Source: Plantactinospora mayteni (GTDB taxonomy: Bacteria > Actinomycetota > Actinomycetes > Mycobacteriales > Micromonosporaceae). Taken from it: a DNA stretch of 64,000 nucleotides. A program made the translations under genes and the position numbers. Position 1 is the stretch's first letter. Every line of letters starts with the position of its first letter. The notes beneath the pieces were generated by a model. The model had not been told where the DNA came from, ran no database searches, and saw only the letters and a list, made by a program, of their open reading frames with translations. Below are positions 33,931-42,340 of this stretch, one piece after another. Location: contig NZ_BONX01000030.1 of assembly GCF_016862935.1 (NCBI RefSeq), positions 1 through 64,000 of the forward strand, in the 5' to 3' direction.

Positions 33931-35193
33931 GTGCCCACCCCACCCCCCGCCGACGTACTCGAACCGCACGACGACACCGTCGACGAGATCGAGTCACGCG
34001 CGGAACTCGATCTTCATCTCCGGACCGGCAGCCTCGCCGGGCTGGCCGTGCAGGGGCTCCGGCTGGATCTCGATCCGGTGCCCGACCTGACCACGGTCGA
34101 CCTCACCGACACCCTCTTCGCGGGGTGCCGGTTCGTCTCCCGGGAGGTGGAGGCGGAGCTGGTCCGGCGCGGCGCGACCGTGGTACCCGACTTCGCGGCG
34201 CTCCCGTACCCGACGCACCCGTCCCGGCTCTACACCGCCGGCGAGCTGGCCGCCGGGTTCGACATCGGCGGCTTCGCCGGGATGTACGACACCGTGGTCT
34301 ACGAGCACTTCCGCAGTCATGGCGGTGCGCTGCCGGAGTTGCGGGAGGCGCTGACCCAGCGGCTGCACGACCACGCCGTCGACAACGCGCTGGCCGACGC
34401 CACCCGGTCCTGGCTGGCCCGGCACGGCCCGGGTTCGGTGGTCGGGGTGATGGGCGGGCACGCGGTGCCGCGTGGCACCTCGGCGTACCGGCTGGCCGCG
34501 ACGCTGGGCTGGGAACTGGCCCGGGCCGGCCGACTGGTGGTGACCGGCGGCGGGCCGGGGGTGATGGAGGCGGCGAACCTCGGCGCCTACCTCTCCGAGC
34601 GGTCGGCGGCCGACCTCAGCTCGGCGATCGACCTGCTGGCCACCGCGCCGGACTTCACCGACCACGACCCCTACACGGCGGCGGCGCTCCGGGTGCGGGC
34701 CCGGTTCGAGCCGGCGGTACCGGCGCAGGCCCGCAACGGCAGCGCGAACGGCAATGGCAGCGACGGCAACGGCAGCGGTCACCGGGAGGCCGACCCGCAC
34801 GGCTGGGCCCGGCGCGGCGGGCTGGCCATCCCCACCTGGCTGTACGGGCACGAGCCGGCGAACCTCTTCGCCGGCCGGATCGCCAAGTATTTCTCCAACG
34901 CGATCCGCGAGGACACCATCCTCCGGCTGGCCCGGGGCGGGATCGTCTTCGCCGCCGGGCGGGCCGGCACCGTGCAGGAGGTGTTCCAGGCGGCCACCAA
35001 GACGTTCTACGGCACCGACGGCGAGAGCGGGCCGTACGTCTTCCTGGACAGCGCGTTCTGGACCCAGACCCTGCCGATCGAGGCGCTGCTGCGCCCGCTG
35101 CTGGCCCTCGCGCCCGCCGGTGACCTGGCCCGCTCGGTGCACGTCACCGACGACGTACACGAGGCTGTCCGGCTGCTCACCACCACCCCGTAG
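33931..35193 (+). CDS. LOG-family (lysine decarboxylase-like fold) protein
   Basis: A 420-residue protein. The Rossmann-type LOG core has VGVMGGHAVPRGTSAYRLAA, GGGPGVMEAANLGAYLSE (~206-223) and a diverged form of the PGGxGTxxE motif, AAGRAGTVQEVF (~341-352). LOG proteins release free bases from nucleoside monophosphates; the altered motif makes that activity uncertain. The N-terminal ~100 residues are extra to the family core, and an Asn/Gly linker (NGSANGNGSDGNGSGH, ~269-284) interrupts it. GTG start at 33931, chosen as the first codon after a non-coding hairpin. It converges with fbaA through a shared terminator. Confidence 0.82.
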   Translation: MPTPPPADVLEPHDDTVDEIESRAELDLHLRTGSLAGLAVQGLRLDLDPVPDLTTVDLTDTLFAGCRFVSREVEAELVRRGATVVPDFAALPYPTHPSRLYTAGELAAGFDIGGFAGMYDTVVYEHFRSHGGALPELREALTQRLHDHAVDNALADATRSWLARHGPGSVVGVMGGHAVPRGTSAYRLAATLGWELARAGRLVVTGGGPGVMEAANLGAYLSERSAADLSSAIDLLATAPDFTDHDPYTAAALRVRARFEPAVPAQARNGSANGNGSDGNGSGHREADPHGWARRGGLAIPTWLYGHEPANLFAGRIAKYFSNAIREDTILRLARGGIVFAAGRAGTVQEVFQAATKTFYGTDGESGPYVFLDSAFWTQTLPIEALLRPLLALAPAGDLARSVHVTDDVHEAVRLLTTTP

Positions 35194-35199
35194 CCGGCA

Positions 35200-35239
35200 C
35201 GGGTGGGCCGGGTCCGGGTTCGGGACCGTGGCCCACCCG
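35200..35239. terminator. bidirectional terminator between LOG gene and fbaA
   Basis: CGGGTGGGCC pairs with GGCCCACCCG, with a further inner pairing GGTCC/GGACC, giving a long imperfect stem in the 68-bp convergent gap. Confidence 0.75.
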
Positions 35240-35261
35240 CCACCGGGTGGAGTGCCGGAAA

Positions 35262-36290
35262 CTACTTGGCCAGCGTCGTACCGGTCGAGCGGAGGTGCTC
35301 GCACGCCTCGGCGACCCGCTGCGCCATGCCCGTCTCGGCCGCCTTGCCCCAGACCCGGGGGTCGTACATCTTCTTGTTGCCGACCTCGCCGTCGACCTTC
35401 AGCACCCCGTCGTAGTTGCGGAGCATGTGGTCCGCCACCGGCCGGGTGAAGGTGTACTGCGTGTCGGTGTCGATGTTCATCTTCACCACGCCGTAGTCGA
35501 GCGCCTCGCGGATCTCCTCCAGCAACGAGCCCGAGCCGCCGTGGAAGACCAGGCTGAGCGGCTTGTCGCCCTTGTTGTACTTGGCGCCGACCGCCTGCTG
35601 GATCTCGTTGAGGATCTCCGGGCGGAGCTTGACGTTGCCGGGCTTGTAGACGCCGTGCACGTTGCCGAAGGTCAGCGCCGCCATGTAGCGGCCCTTCTCA
35701 CCGAGGCCGAGCGCGTCGACCATGGCGATGCCGTCCTCGACGGTGGTGTAGAGCTTCTCGTTGATCGCGTTCTCGACGCCGTCCTCCTCGCCGCCGACCA
35801 CACCGACCTCGATCTCCAGCACGATGTGCCCGGCCGCCGCCTCGTCGAGCAACTGCGCCGCGATCTCCAGGTTCTCCCCGACCGGTACGGCGGAGCCGTC
35901 CCACATGTGCGACTGGAAGAGCGGCTCCTCGCCCCGGGCCACCCGCTCCTTGGAGATCGCCATCAGCGGCCGGACGAACTTGTCGAGCTTGTCCTTGGGG
36001 CAGTGGTCGGTGTGCAGCGCGACGTTGACCGGATAGTTCCTGGCCACCTCGCGGGCGTACGCGGCAAAGGCCGACGCGCCGGTCACCATGTCCTTGACGG
36101 TCGGGCCGGAGAGGTATTCCGCGCCGCCGGTGGAGACCTGGATGATGCCGTCGCTCTCCGCGTCGGCGAAGCCGCGCAGCGCCGCGTTCAGGGTTTGCGA
36201 GGACGTCACGTTGATCGCCGGGTACGCATAGCGGCCCGCCTTGGCCCGGTCCAGCATCTCGGCGTAGACCTCAGGGGAAGCGATGGGCAT
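35262..36290 (-). CDS. fbaA: class II fructose-bisphosphate aldolase
   Basis: A 342-residue zinc aldolase of glycolysis and gluconeogenesis, starting MPIASPEVYAEMLDRAKAG. The zinc/catalytic loop HTDHCPKD places His93, Asp95 and His96; the downstream glycine-rich FHGGSGSLLEEIREA and NIDTDTQYTF bind the phosphate. Full-length and intact. It lies alone on the minus strand; no other glycolytic genes are adjacent. ATG at 36288-36290. Confidence 0.96.
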   Translation of the reverse strand: MPIASPEVYAEMLDRAKAGRYAYPAINVTSSQTLNAALRGFADAESDGIIQVSTGGAEYLSGPTVKDMVTGASAFAAYAREVARNYPVNVALHTDHCPKDKLDKFVRPLMAISKERVARGEEPLFQSHMWDGSAVPVGENLEIAAQLLDEAAAGHIVLEIEVGVVGGEEDGVENAINEKLYTTVEDGIAMVDALGLGEKGRYMAALTFGNVHGVYKPGNVKLRPEILNEIQQAVGAKYNKGDKPLSLVFHGGSGSLLEEIREALDYGVVKMNIDTDTQYTFTRPVADHMLRNYDGVLKVDGEVGNKKMYDPRVWGKAAETGMAQRVAEACEHLRSTGTTLAK

Positions 36291-36513
36291 GTGAAACGCT
36301 CCTTACTAACCGCTCTCGGCCTGCTCGGCCGCTGTCTGGATGACCTCTTCCCACCTCCCCTCGCGGGCCCCTGGTCCGCCGGTGAGGGTCGATGCGCGGG
36401 CGCCGCGCGGCTCAGGTGGGAAAAGACTCGATGAATGCGCCCGGACCGCGCTGTCCTCCGCCCAGAAGTATCCCGTAGTCCGCTCGCACCAATTCAACCC
36501 ACCCGGCCCCGGT

Positions 36514-36894
36514 TCAGCGTTCGGACCGGCCCGGCCATACGACACCGAGCAACCAGCTCACCACGGCCATCACGATCGCGCCGTAGAAGGCCGGCCAGAA
36601 GCCGTCGATGGAGAACGGTAGGTCGAACACGTGCGCGATCCAGTCCGTGAGCAGGAATAGCAGGGCGTTCACGACCAGCGCGAAGAGCCCCAGGGTCAGC
36701 ACGTAGAAGACGCAGCCGACGACGTGGATGATCGGCTTGAGTACCGCGTTGACCACCCCGAAGATGAACGCCACGACGAGTACGGTCAGCGCGTTGTCCA
36801 GGGTCGACCGGCCGGTCAGCTCGATTCCGGGCACCACCAGAGTGGTGATCCACAGCGCCAACGCACCGATCACCAGCCTGATCAGGAAGCCCAC
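36514..36894 (-). CDS. phage holin 4/DUF360-like small membrane protein
   Basis: A 126-residue protein almost entirely membrane-embedded, with four helices (FLIRLVIGALALWITTLV, ALTVLVVAFIFGVVNAVL, FYVLTLGLFALVVNALLFL, IVMAVVSWLLGVVW). It matches the PF04020/phage_holin_4_2 family found in many actinobacteria, of unknown function despite the name. GTG start at 36892-36894, directly before the conserved GFLIRLVIG. No partner genes are nearby. Confidence 0.88.
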   Translation of the reverse strand: MGFLIRLVIGALALWITTLVVPGIELTGRSTLDNALTVLVVAFIFGVVNAVLKPIIHVVGCVFYVLTLGLFALVVNALLFLLTDWIAHVFDLPFSIDGFWPAFYGAIVMAVVSWLLGVVWPGRSER

Positions 36895-37030
36895 CGCCTC
36901 ATCGTGGCACGCGACCCGGAGCCGGACGGGCGGTTTAGCCCGCTCCGCGACCGGGCACGGTGCTCCGGGTACGGGCCATCCGATCAACCCGTACGGTGGA
37001 AGCAGCGGCACCGACCGGCAGGAGTAGGAC

Positions 37031-37246
37031 ATGGGCCAGCCCGACGAGGACTTCGCTCCCGGTGACCACCTCAGTCCGGACGAGCGCGACCCGGAGGCGC
37101 CGGCCGAGGACGCCGTGGAGCAGGCGACCGTCGCGGACCCGAACACCGAGGACCAGCCGGCCGTCCAGCGCGGGCTGGAGGTCGACGAGTGGGACGCGCT
37201 GGAGCAGGCCCGGGTCGTCGGCCCGCAGGACGACGACTACCGCTGA
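37031..37246 (+). CDS. small acidic conserved protein (DUF5709-like)
   Basis: A 71-residue, strongly acidic protein ending DEWDALEQARVVGPQDDDYR, a signature of a small actinobacterial family without assigned function (DUF5709-like). The N-terminal half is low-complexity Glu/Asp/Ala. It overlaps the 3' end of the convergent glycosyltransferase gene by 10 bp, which is tolerated because both ends are short tails. Preceded by GGCAGGAGTAGGAC. Confidence 0.78.
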   Translation: MGQPDEDFAPGDHLSPDERDPEAPAEDAVEQATVADPNTEDQPAVQRGLEVDEWDALEQARVVGPQDDDYR

Positions 37247-38862
37247 GCCGCCGGCACCGGTAACTCCGCCGGACTCCCCGGGACCGTCGACGCTCCGCCG
37301 GAGATCTCCGTCCCCTCGCCCGCCCCGGCGAGCAGCCGGCGGTAGACCCCGGTCAGGATCTCCGCCTGGGCCGCCCAGGTCCAGCCCTCCAGCAGCCCCG
37401 GCCGGTCGTACGCGGCCCGGTAGCGCTCCCGGTCCGCCAGTACCGCCCGGACCGCGCGGACGTAGTCGGCGACGTCCTTGGCCCGGAACACCTCGCCCTG
37501 GCCGGTCGACCGGACCGTCTCCGCCATCGTCTTCACATCGCTGACCACCAGCGGCAGCCGGGCGTGCGCGTACTCGAAGAACTTGGTGATCAGCGCGATC
37601 TCGTGGTTGGGCCAGTGGTGGATCGGGATCGCCCCGACGTCCGCGCCGGAGAGGAACGGCACCACCTGCCAGTGCGCGACGTACGGCAGCACGTGCAGCC
37701 GGTCGGCGACACCGATCCGCTGTGCGTGCGCGACGATCTTGCGCACGTACGGGAGGTCGGGGTTCACCACCAGCGCGGTGTGCACCCCCGGCAACTCGGG
37801 CAGCGCGTCGACCATGGTCCGCAGGCCACGCGGCTCGGCGGCGCTGCCGCTGTAGACCACCAGCGGCACGTCGAGCCCGATCCCGCAGCGCTGCCGAAGG
37901 TCCGGTACGGACCCGTCCGCCCCGCTCGGGGCGTGTTCGGCGGCGGGGGCGTTCAGCACCACGGCCGGCTGCTCGGTGAGCTGGTGCTCGGCGCGGAGCA
38001 GGTCGCCGAGCGCGTCGGAGACGGTGACCACGGCGTCGGCGTGCGGAGCGTACTCGCGCTCGTGTGCCCGCATCGCGGGCAGCCAGCGGATGTTCGGCTG
38101 CCACGGCCGGATGCCCGGCAGGAACTCGTGGGCGTCCCAGACGAGGGTGACGGGTCGACCGGCCGCCTGTGCCCGGATCTTGGCTCGGGCGCCCACCCCG
38201 AGCATCCGGAAGTCGTTGGCGTGGATCAGGTCCGGCGCCAGCTCGTCGACCACCGGCCCGTACGCCAGTTCGTAGTCCCAGAGCCCCGGTTCGAGCCGAC
38301 GCCAGGCCCCGTCGCCCAAGGTCAACTGCCAGAACAGCGTGTACGCCCGGTCCCACGGGTTGCGGTAGCGGCGGGCGTAGAGGCCCCGGTTGTGCATCTT
38401 CGTCCGGACCCAGACCCAGCGGTCGGCCAGGTCGGCCAGGACCAGCCGGGCCCGGTGCCAGAGTTCCGCCGTGCGGTCGCGCCGGCCGGCCCGGGCGGCG
38501 AGTGCGAGTTGGGCGCCCCGGAACCGCAGGTCCGCCCGCCAGGCGGCGACCTGCTGGGCCCGGTACTCGGCGATCCCGTTCGGCGGATAGCCGAGCGGCC
38601 AGCGCAGCCAGGCACGCCGGTACTGGTGACGCTTGCGGAACAGCGGCTCGGGCATCGGCAGCAGCCGGACCTGCGCCCCGCCGAGCTGCCAGCTCTGCGA
38701 GGCCGTGCTCGGCGAGCGGCCGAGCAGGACCACCTCCCAGCCGGCGTCCGCCGCCGAGCGGGCCTGCTTCTGCACCCGGGAGTCCCCGTTCACGCCGTTG
38801 TCGACCAGCATGACGATCCGGCCCGGCCTGTGGCGGCCTGCCCCGGCATCGTCAGGCGCCAT
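37237..38862 (-). CDS. glycosyltransferase, GT-B fold (family 4-like)
   Basis: A 541-residue cytoplasmic glycosyltransferase. The N-terminal domain starts IVMLVDNGVNGDSRVQKQARSAADAGW, a typical GT4 pattern. The C-terminal Rossmann half contains YSGSAAEPRGLRTMVDALPEL (nucleotide-sugar loop), RLHVLPYVAHWQVVPFLSGADVGAIPI, then the family E...E region in ITKFFEYAHARLPLVVSDVKTMAE. It probably adds a sugar to a glycolipid or wall polymer; acceptor unknown. Start at the ATG 38860-38862 preceded by GCGAACGATGGCG; the frame continues upstream without a better site. Confidence 0.85.
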   Translation of the reverse strand: MAPDDAGAGRHRPGRIVMLVDNGVNGDSRVQKQARSAADAGWEVVLLGRSPSTASQSWQLGGAQVRLLPMPEPLFRKRHQYRRAWLRWPLGYPPNGIAEYRAQQVAAWRADLRFRGAQLALAARAGRRDRTAELWHRARLVLADLADRWVWVRTKMHNRGLYARRYRNPWDRAYTLFWQLTLGDGAWRRLEPGLWDYELAYGPVVDELAPDLIHANDFRMLGVGARAKIRAQAAGRPVTLVWDAHEFLPGIRPWQPNIRWLPAMRAHEREYAPHADAVVTVSDALGDLLRAEHQLTEQPAVVLNAPAAEHAPSGADGSVPDLRQRCGIGLDVPLVVYSGSAAEPRGLRTMVDALPELPGVHTALVVNPDLPYVRKIVAHAQRIGVADRLHVLPYVAHWQVVPFLSGADVGAIPIHHWPNHEIALITKFFEYAHARLPLVVSDVKTMAETVRSTGQGEVFRAKDVADYVRAVRAVLADRERYRAAYDRPGLLEGWTWAAQAEILTGVYRRLLAGAGEGTEISGGASTVPGSPAELPVPAAQR

Positions 38863-38986
38863 CGTTCGTCTCCGTCCCCACGCACCGCCCCACGGACCCG
38901 GCGAGTGTACGGGCCAACCTCGGCGAACAGCGCGGGAACGACGTGACGCGGAGGTGAACAGCACACTACGGGAACCGGTCGACGGC

Positions 38987-39014
38987 GCCGAACGGTTCAG
39001 GTCGAAAGGTTCAG
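38987..39014. repeat. 14-bp repeat at the LCP gene end
   Basis: GCCGAACGGTTCAG (38987-39000) and GTCGAAAGGTTCAG (39001-39014) are adjacent, 12 of 14 identical; the second contains the stop codon of the LCP gene. This is a minimal, less certain example of the stop-spanning duplications seen at purB, purA, maoC, dedA and the class II aldolase. Confidence 0.5.
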
Positions 39015-40159
39015 CGGGTGACCCGGTCCGGGTGCTTGTCGACCCATTCGGCCAGGGTGTCCCGCTGGAGCGCGTCGAACAGGCTGCGGCTCTGGGCCGG
39101 GTCCAGGCTCTCGACCTGGCCGACCGGCCCACGGTCCGGGTGGTACGTCCAGCCGATCCCCACCGCGTCCGCCGCGGCCACCGTGCGCAGCGTGCCGAAC
39201 AGCTCCGGCGGGGTCATCCCGTCGAGGTCGAGGGTCAGGTTCCGGCCGAGCACCCGGACGATCTCCGCGACCCGGACCGGGTTCAGCCCGTTGGCCGGGT
39301 CGGTGACCTCGTGCAGCAGCGCCTCGGCGAACCGCTGCCCGTTGCGGTCCCGGTCGTGCGCCCCCTGGTCCAGCCGGTACCGCTGCCGGAGCAGGTCCTG
39401 CGCGGCGGCGCCGTCGAGTTGCTGGCAGCCGGCCGGGAAGACCCGGGCGGTGTGGTAGGACCGGACCTGCTGCGGCAGGCACACCCGGACCCCGCCGACC
39501 GCGTCGGTCAGTTGGCGCAGCCCGGCGTAGGTCAGCGTCGCGGTCGCGTCGAACCGGATCCCGGTCAGCGCCGTGACGGTCCGTTCGGTCAACGCGGCAC
39601 CGGCCGCCAGGTCGGGCCGGCTCCCGGGCCGGTGACTGCCGAGGTAGAACGCGGCGCTGAGTTTCCCGAAGCCGTGCTCGGGCACCTCGACGCCGAGGTC
39701 CCGGGGGATCGACACGAGATAGAGCCGGCTCCGGTCCGCCGGCACGTGCACCATCAGCACGGTGTCCGCGCGGTGGCCGTTGCTCCGGCCGTCCCCGCCG
39801 TCGAGGCCGAGGACGAGGAAGTTCAAGGGCTCGGCCGGACCGGTCGGCCGGGTCGCGAGCGGCGGTGCGGGGACCTCCGACACCGGCGACATCCCCACGG
39901 TACGGCCGAGCGTCGGCAGCGCGAGCACGCCGAGCATGGCGAGGGCGGCCCCGGCGACCTGGGCGACACGGCGCCGGCGACGTCGACCCACCGCCCGGCG
40001 GTCGATCGCCGCGCGCAGCGGTCCGGCCTCCGGGGCCAGCGACTCGTGCCGGGCGAACGCCGCCCGCAACTCGTCCTCGACCGTTCGTGGGTCCGGGCCA
40101 CCGGCCGACCCGTCCGGCCCCGGCGAGCCGTCGAACACCCGGATGTCGTCGTCGCTCAC
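39011..40159 (-). CDS. LytR-CpsA-Psr (LCP) family wall-polymer ligase
   Basis: A 382-residue membrane protein. A Lys/Arg-rich cytoplasmic start (~45-70, VGRRRRRRVAQVAG) precedes a TM helix (LAMLGVLALPTLG, ~80). The LCP domain contains the conserved FLVLGLDGGDG...RADTVLMVHV, RLYLVSIPRDLGV, YAGLRQLTDAVGGV and the GCQQLDGAAAQDLLRQRYRL block (Asp/Arg). LCP proteins attach teichoic acid, arabinogalactan or other glycopolymers to peptidoglycan. The GTG start is 1 nt after the ECF sigma stop, so the two are one transcription unit and the sigma factor may drive cell-envelope stress expression of the LCP protein. Confidence 0.9.
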   Translation of the reverse strand: MSDDDIRVFDGSPGPDGSAGGPDPRTVEDELRAAFARHESLAPEAGPLRAAIDRRAVGRRRRRRVAQVAGAALAMLGVLALPTLGRTVGMSPVSEVPAPPLATRPTGPAEPLNFLVLGLDGGDGRSNGHRADTVLMVHVPADRSRLYLVSIPRDLGVEVPEHGFGKLSAAFYLGSHRPGSRPDLAAGAALTERTVTALTGIRFDATATLTYAGLRQLTDAVGGVRVCLPQQVRSYHTARVFPAGCQQLDGAAAQDLLRQRYRLDQGAHDRDRNGQRFAEALLHEVTDPANGLNPVRVAEIVRVLGRNLTLDLDGMTPPELFGTLRTVAAADAVGIGWTYHPDRGPVGQVESLDPAQSRSLFDALQRDTLAEWVDKHPDRVTR

Positions 40160-40160
40160 T

Positions 40161-40640
40161 TCAGACCTCCACGAATTCGGCACGTAGGGTGGCGAGGGCG
40201 CGCGAGATGGCCGACCGGACGGTTCCGACCGCGCAGCCGAGCACCTCGGCGATCTCGGCGTCCGGCAGGTCCTCGTAGTAGCGGAGCACCAGCGCGGCCC
40301 GCTGCCGGCGCGGCAGCCGGGACAGCCAGCTCCACACCTGGTCCCGGTCCGCGGTGGCCTCGGCGTGGTCGACGCGTACCGCCAGGGCCTCGTCGGGCTC
40401 CGCGCGCAGCAGCACCCGCCGTACCCAGGAGCCGCGCTGCCAGTCGAGGTACTGGTTGGTCAGCATCCGACGCACGTACCGTTCGGGCGCGTCGGCCCGG
40501 TCGACCCGTCGCCAGTTGAGCTGGACCCGCACCATCGTCTCCTGCACGAGATCCTGGGCGAGATGGGGATCGCCGGTCAGCATCACCGCGTAGCGCAGCA
40601 GCGCGGTGAGTCTGGAGTCGGCGAACTCCTCGTACGTCAC
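40161..40640 (-). CDS. SigE-family ECF sigma factor
   Basis: A 159-residue ECF sigma factor. Region 2 is MLTGDPHLAQDLVQETMVRVQ (DLVQET core); region 4 HTH is RLPRRQRAALVLRYYEDLPDAEIAEVLGCAVGTVRSAISRA. It matches the small SigE-type actinomycete ECFs that often sit before LCP or membrane proteins without a dedicated anti-sigma. A GTG at 40638-40640 with GGAGG five bases upstream was preferred over the GTG at 40644-40646. The LCP gene follows one base after its stop. Confidence 0.9.
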   Translation of the reverse strand: MTYEEFADSRLTALLRYAVMLTGDPHLAQDLVQETMVRVQLNWRRVDRADAPERYVRRMLTNQYLDWQRGSWVRRVLLRAEPDEALAVRVDHAEATADRDQVWSWLSRLPRRQRAALVLRYYEDLPDAEIAEVLGCAVGTVRSAISRALATLRAEFVEV

Positions 40641-40726
40641 GGGCACCTCCGGGCCTCTCCTCCCTTATAGACGGAAGGGCGGGACAGGAAGATTGCCTGA
40701 CGCGGAACGGGTCCGACGACGGGGCC

Positions 40727-40762
40727 AAGTTGCTGGTGAAGTTGCTGGTGAAGTTGCTGGTG
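40727..40762. repeat. three copies of a 12-bp repeat upstream of hen1
   Basis: Three perfect contiguous copies of AAGTTGCTGGTG at 40727-40762 in the intergenic region between the ECF sigma gene and hen1. In the plus strand each copy could encode Lys-Leu-Leu-Val, but no supported gene is here. It may carry a promoter or regulatory site for hen1. Confidence 0.9.
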
Positions 40763-40834
40763 AACGCGGCCGAGGACGCCCGCCGACGGTAATCGGCGCG
40801 ACGGGGCGGTCGGAAAGCTGTCAGCATTGTCGAC

Positions 40835-42340
40835 GTGTTGATCACCGTGACCACGACCCACCAGCCGGCCACCGACCTGGGCTACCTGCTCGTGAAGCAT
40901 CCCGACCGGGTGCACACCTTCGGGATGCCCACCGGTACGGCGTACGTGGTGTATCCGGAGGCCGACACCGAGCGCTGTACCGCCGCCCTGCTGCTCGACA
41001 TCGACCCGCTGGCGCTCTCCGGGGCCCGAACCCGGCGGGGCGGATCCGGGCGGGGCGGCAACCCGACGCCGGACGGCTTCACCCTCGGCCAGTACGTCAA
41101 CGACCGGTCGTACGCCGCCTCCAGCCTGCTCTCCTCGGCACTCTCCACCGTGTTCCGCTCGGCGCTGCGCGGGAACTCGAAGGACCGGCCGGAGCTGGCC
41201 GCCACCGCGATCCCGCTGGAGCTGCGGGTGCCCGCGCTGCGCTGCCGGGGCGGAGCCGAGCTGACCGAGAAGCTCTTCGCCCCGCTGGGCTGGACGGTGA
41301 CCGCCGTCCCGATCCCGCTCGACCCCAGCCGCCCGGACTGGGGCGACAGCCGGTACGTCGATCTCACCCTGACCGGTACGCTCCGGCTCGCCGACGCGCT
41401 CAACCACCTCTACGTGCTGCTGCCGGTGCTGGACGACGCCAAGCACTACTGGGTCGCGCCGGACGAGATCGACAAGCTGCTCCGGGCCGGCGCCGGCTGG
41501 CTGGCCGAACACCCGGAACGCGGGCTGATCACCCGCCGCTACCTGGCCCACCGGCGGGCGCTGGCCGGTGCCGCACTGGCCCGCCTGGCCGAGCAGCGGC
41601 TGGCCGACGAGCCGGCCGACCCGGACTCCATCGTGGAGGCTCCGGACTGCGGGGCGGACGAGGAGGCCGGCCTGCCTGCCACGGTCGACCGGCAGCCGCT
41701 CGCGGCACTGCGCCGGGCCGCCGTACTCGCCGCGCTGGACTCCTCCGGCGCCACCCGGGTACTCGACCTCGGCTGCGGCGGCGGCGCGCTGCTGACCGAT
41801 CTGGTGAAGAACCGCCGCTACACCGAGATCGTCGGCACGGACGTCTCGTCCCGGAGCCTGACCGTGGCGGAACGCCGGCTCCGGCTGGACCGGCTGCCGC
41901 CCCGGCAGCGCGAGCGGATCAAACTGTGGCAGTCCGCGCTGACCTACCAGGACGACCGGCTGCGCGGGTACGACGCCGCCGTGCTGATGGAGGTGGTCGA
42001 GCACCTCGACCCGCCCCGCCTGCCGGCGCTGGAGGCGGCCGTCTTCGGGCACGCCCGGCCGGAGACGGTGGTCGTGACGACCCCGAACGTCGAGTACAAC
42101 GTGCGGTACCCGGGGCTGGCCGCCGGTGCTTTCCGGCACACCGACCACCGGTTCGAGTGGACTCGGGCCGAGTTCGCGGACTGGACCGGCGCGGTCGGCG
42201 CCCACTACGGCTACGCAGTCACGATCAGTGGCGTCGGCGCCGACGACCCCGAGGTCGGCAGCCCCACCCAGCTCGCGGTCTTCACCCGCACCGCCCCCAA
42301 CCCGACACCGCAGCCGACCGACCTGGGAGACGCCCGATGA
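40835..42340 (+). CDS. hen1: 3' terminal RNA ribose 2'-O-methyltransferase Hen1
   Basis: A 501-residue protein that 2'-O-methylates the broken 3' end during RNA repair, protecting the healed junction. The N-terminal ~240 residues form the ligase-activating domain (DLGYLLVKHPDRVHTFGMP, YVVYPEADTERCTAALLLDID). The C-terminal ~200 residues are the methyltransferase: VLDLGCGGGALLTDLV (SAM site, ~308-322), MEVVEHLDPPRLPALEAAVF (~385-404) and the Hen1-specific metal and catalytic HTDHRFEWTRAEF (~435-447). The gene overlaps pnkp by ATGA, the conserved bacterial RNA-repair operon arrangement. GTG start at 40835, matching the conserved MLITVTTTHQPATDLGY start. Confidence 0.95.
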   Translation: MLITVTTTHQPATDLGYLLVKHPDRVHTFGMPTGTAYVVYPEADTERCTAALLLDIDPLALSGARTRRGGSGRGGNPTPDGFTLGQYVNDRSYAASSLLSSALSTVFRSALRGNSKDRPELAATAIPLELRVPALRCRGGAELTEKLFAPLGWTVTAVPIPLDPSRPDWGDSRYVDLTLTGTLRLADALNHLYVLLPVLDDAKHYWVAPDEIDKLLRAGAGWLAEHPERGLITRRYLAHRRALAGAALARLAEQRLADEPADPDSIVEAPDCGADEEAGLPATVDRQPLAALRRAAVLAALDSSGATRVLDLGCGGGALLTDLVKNRRYTEIVGTDVSSRSLTVAERRLRLDRLPPRQRERIKLWQSALTYQDDRLRGYDAAVLMEVVEHLDPPRLPALEAAVFGHARPETVVVTTPNVEYNVRYPGLAAGAFRHTDHRFEWTRAEFADWTGAVGAHYGYAVTISGVGADDPEVGSPTQLAVFTRTAPNPTPQPTDLGDAR

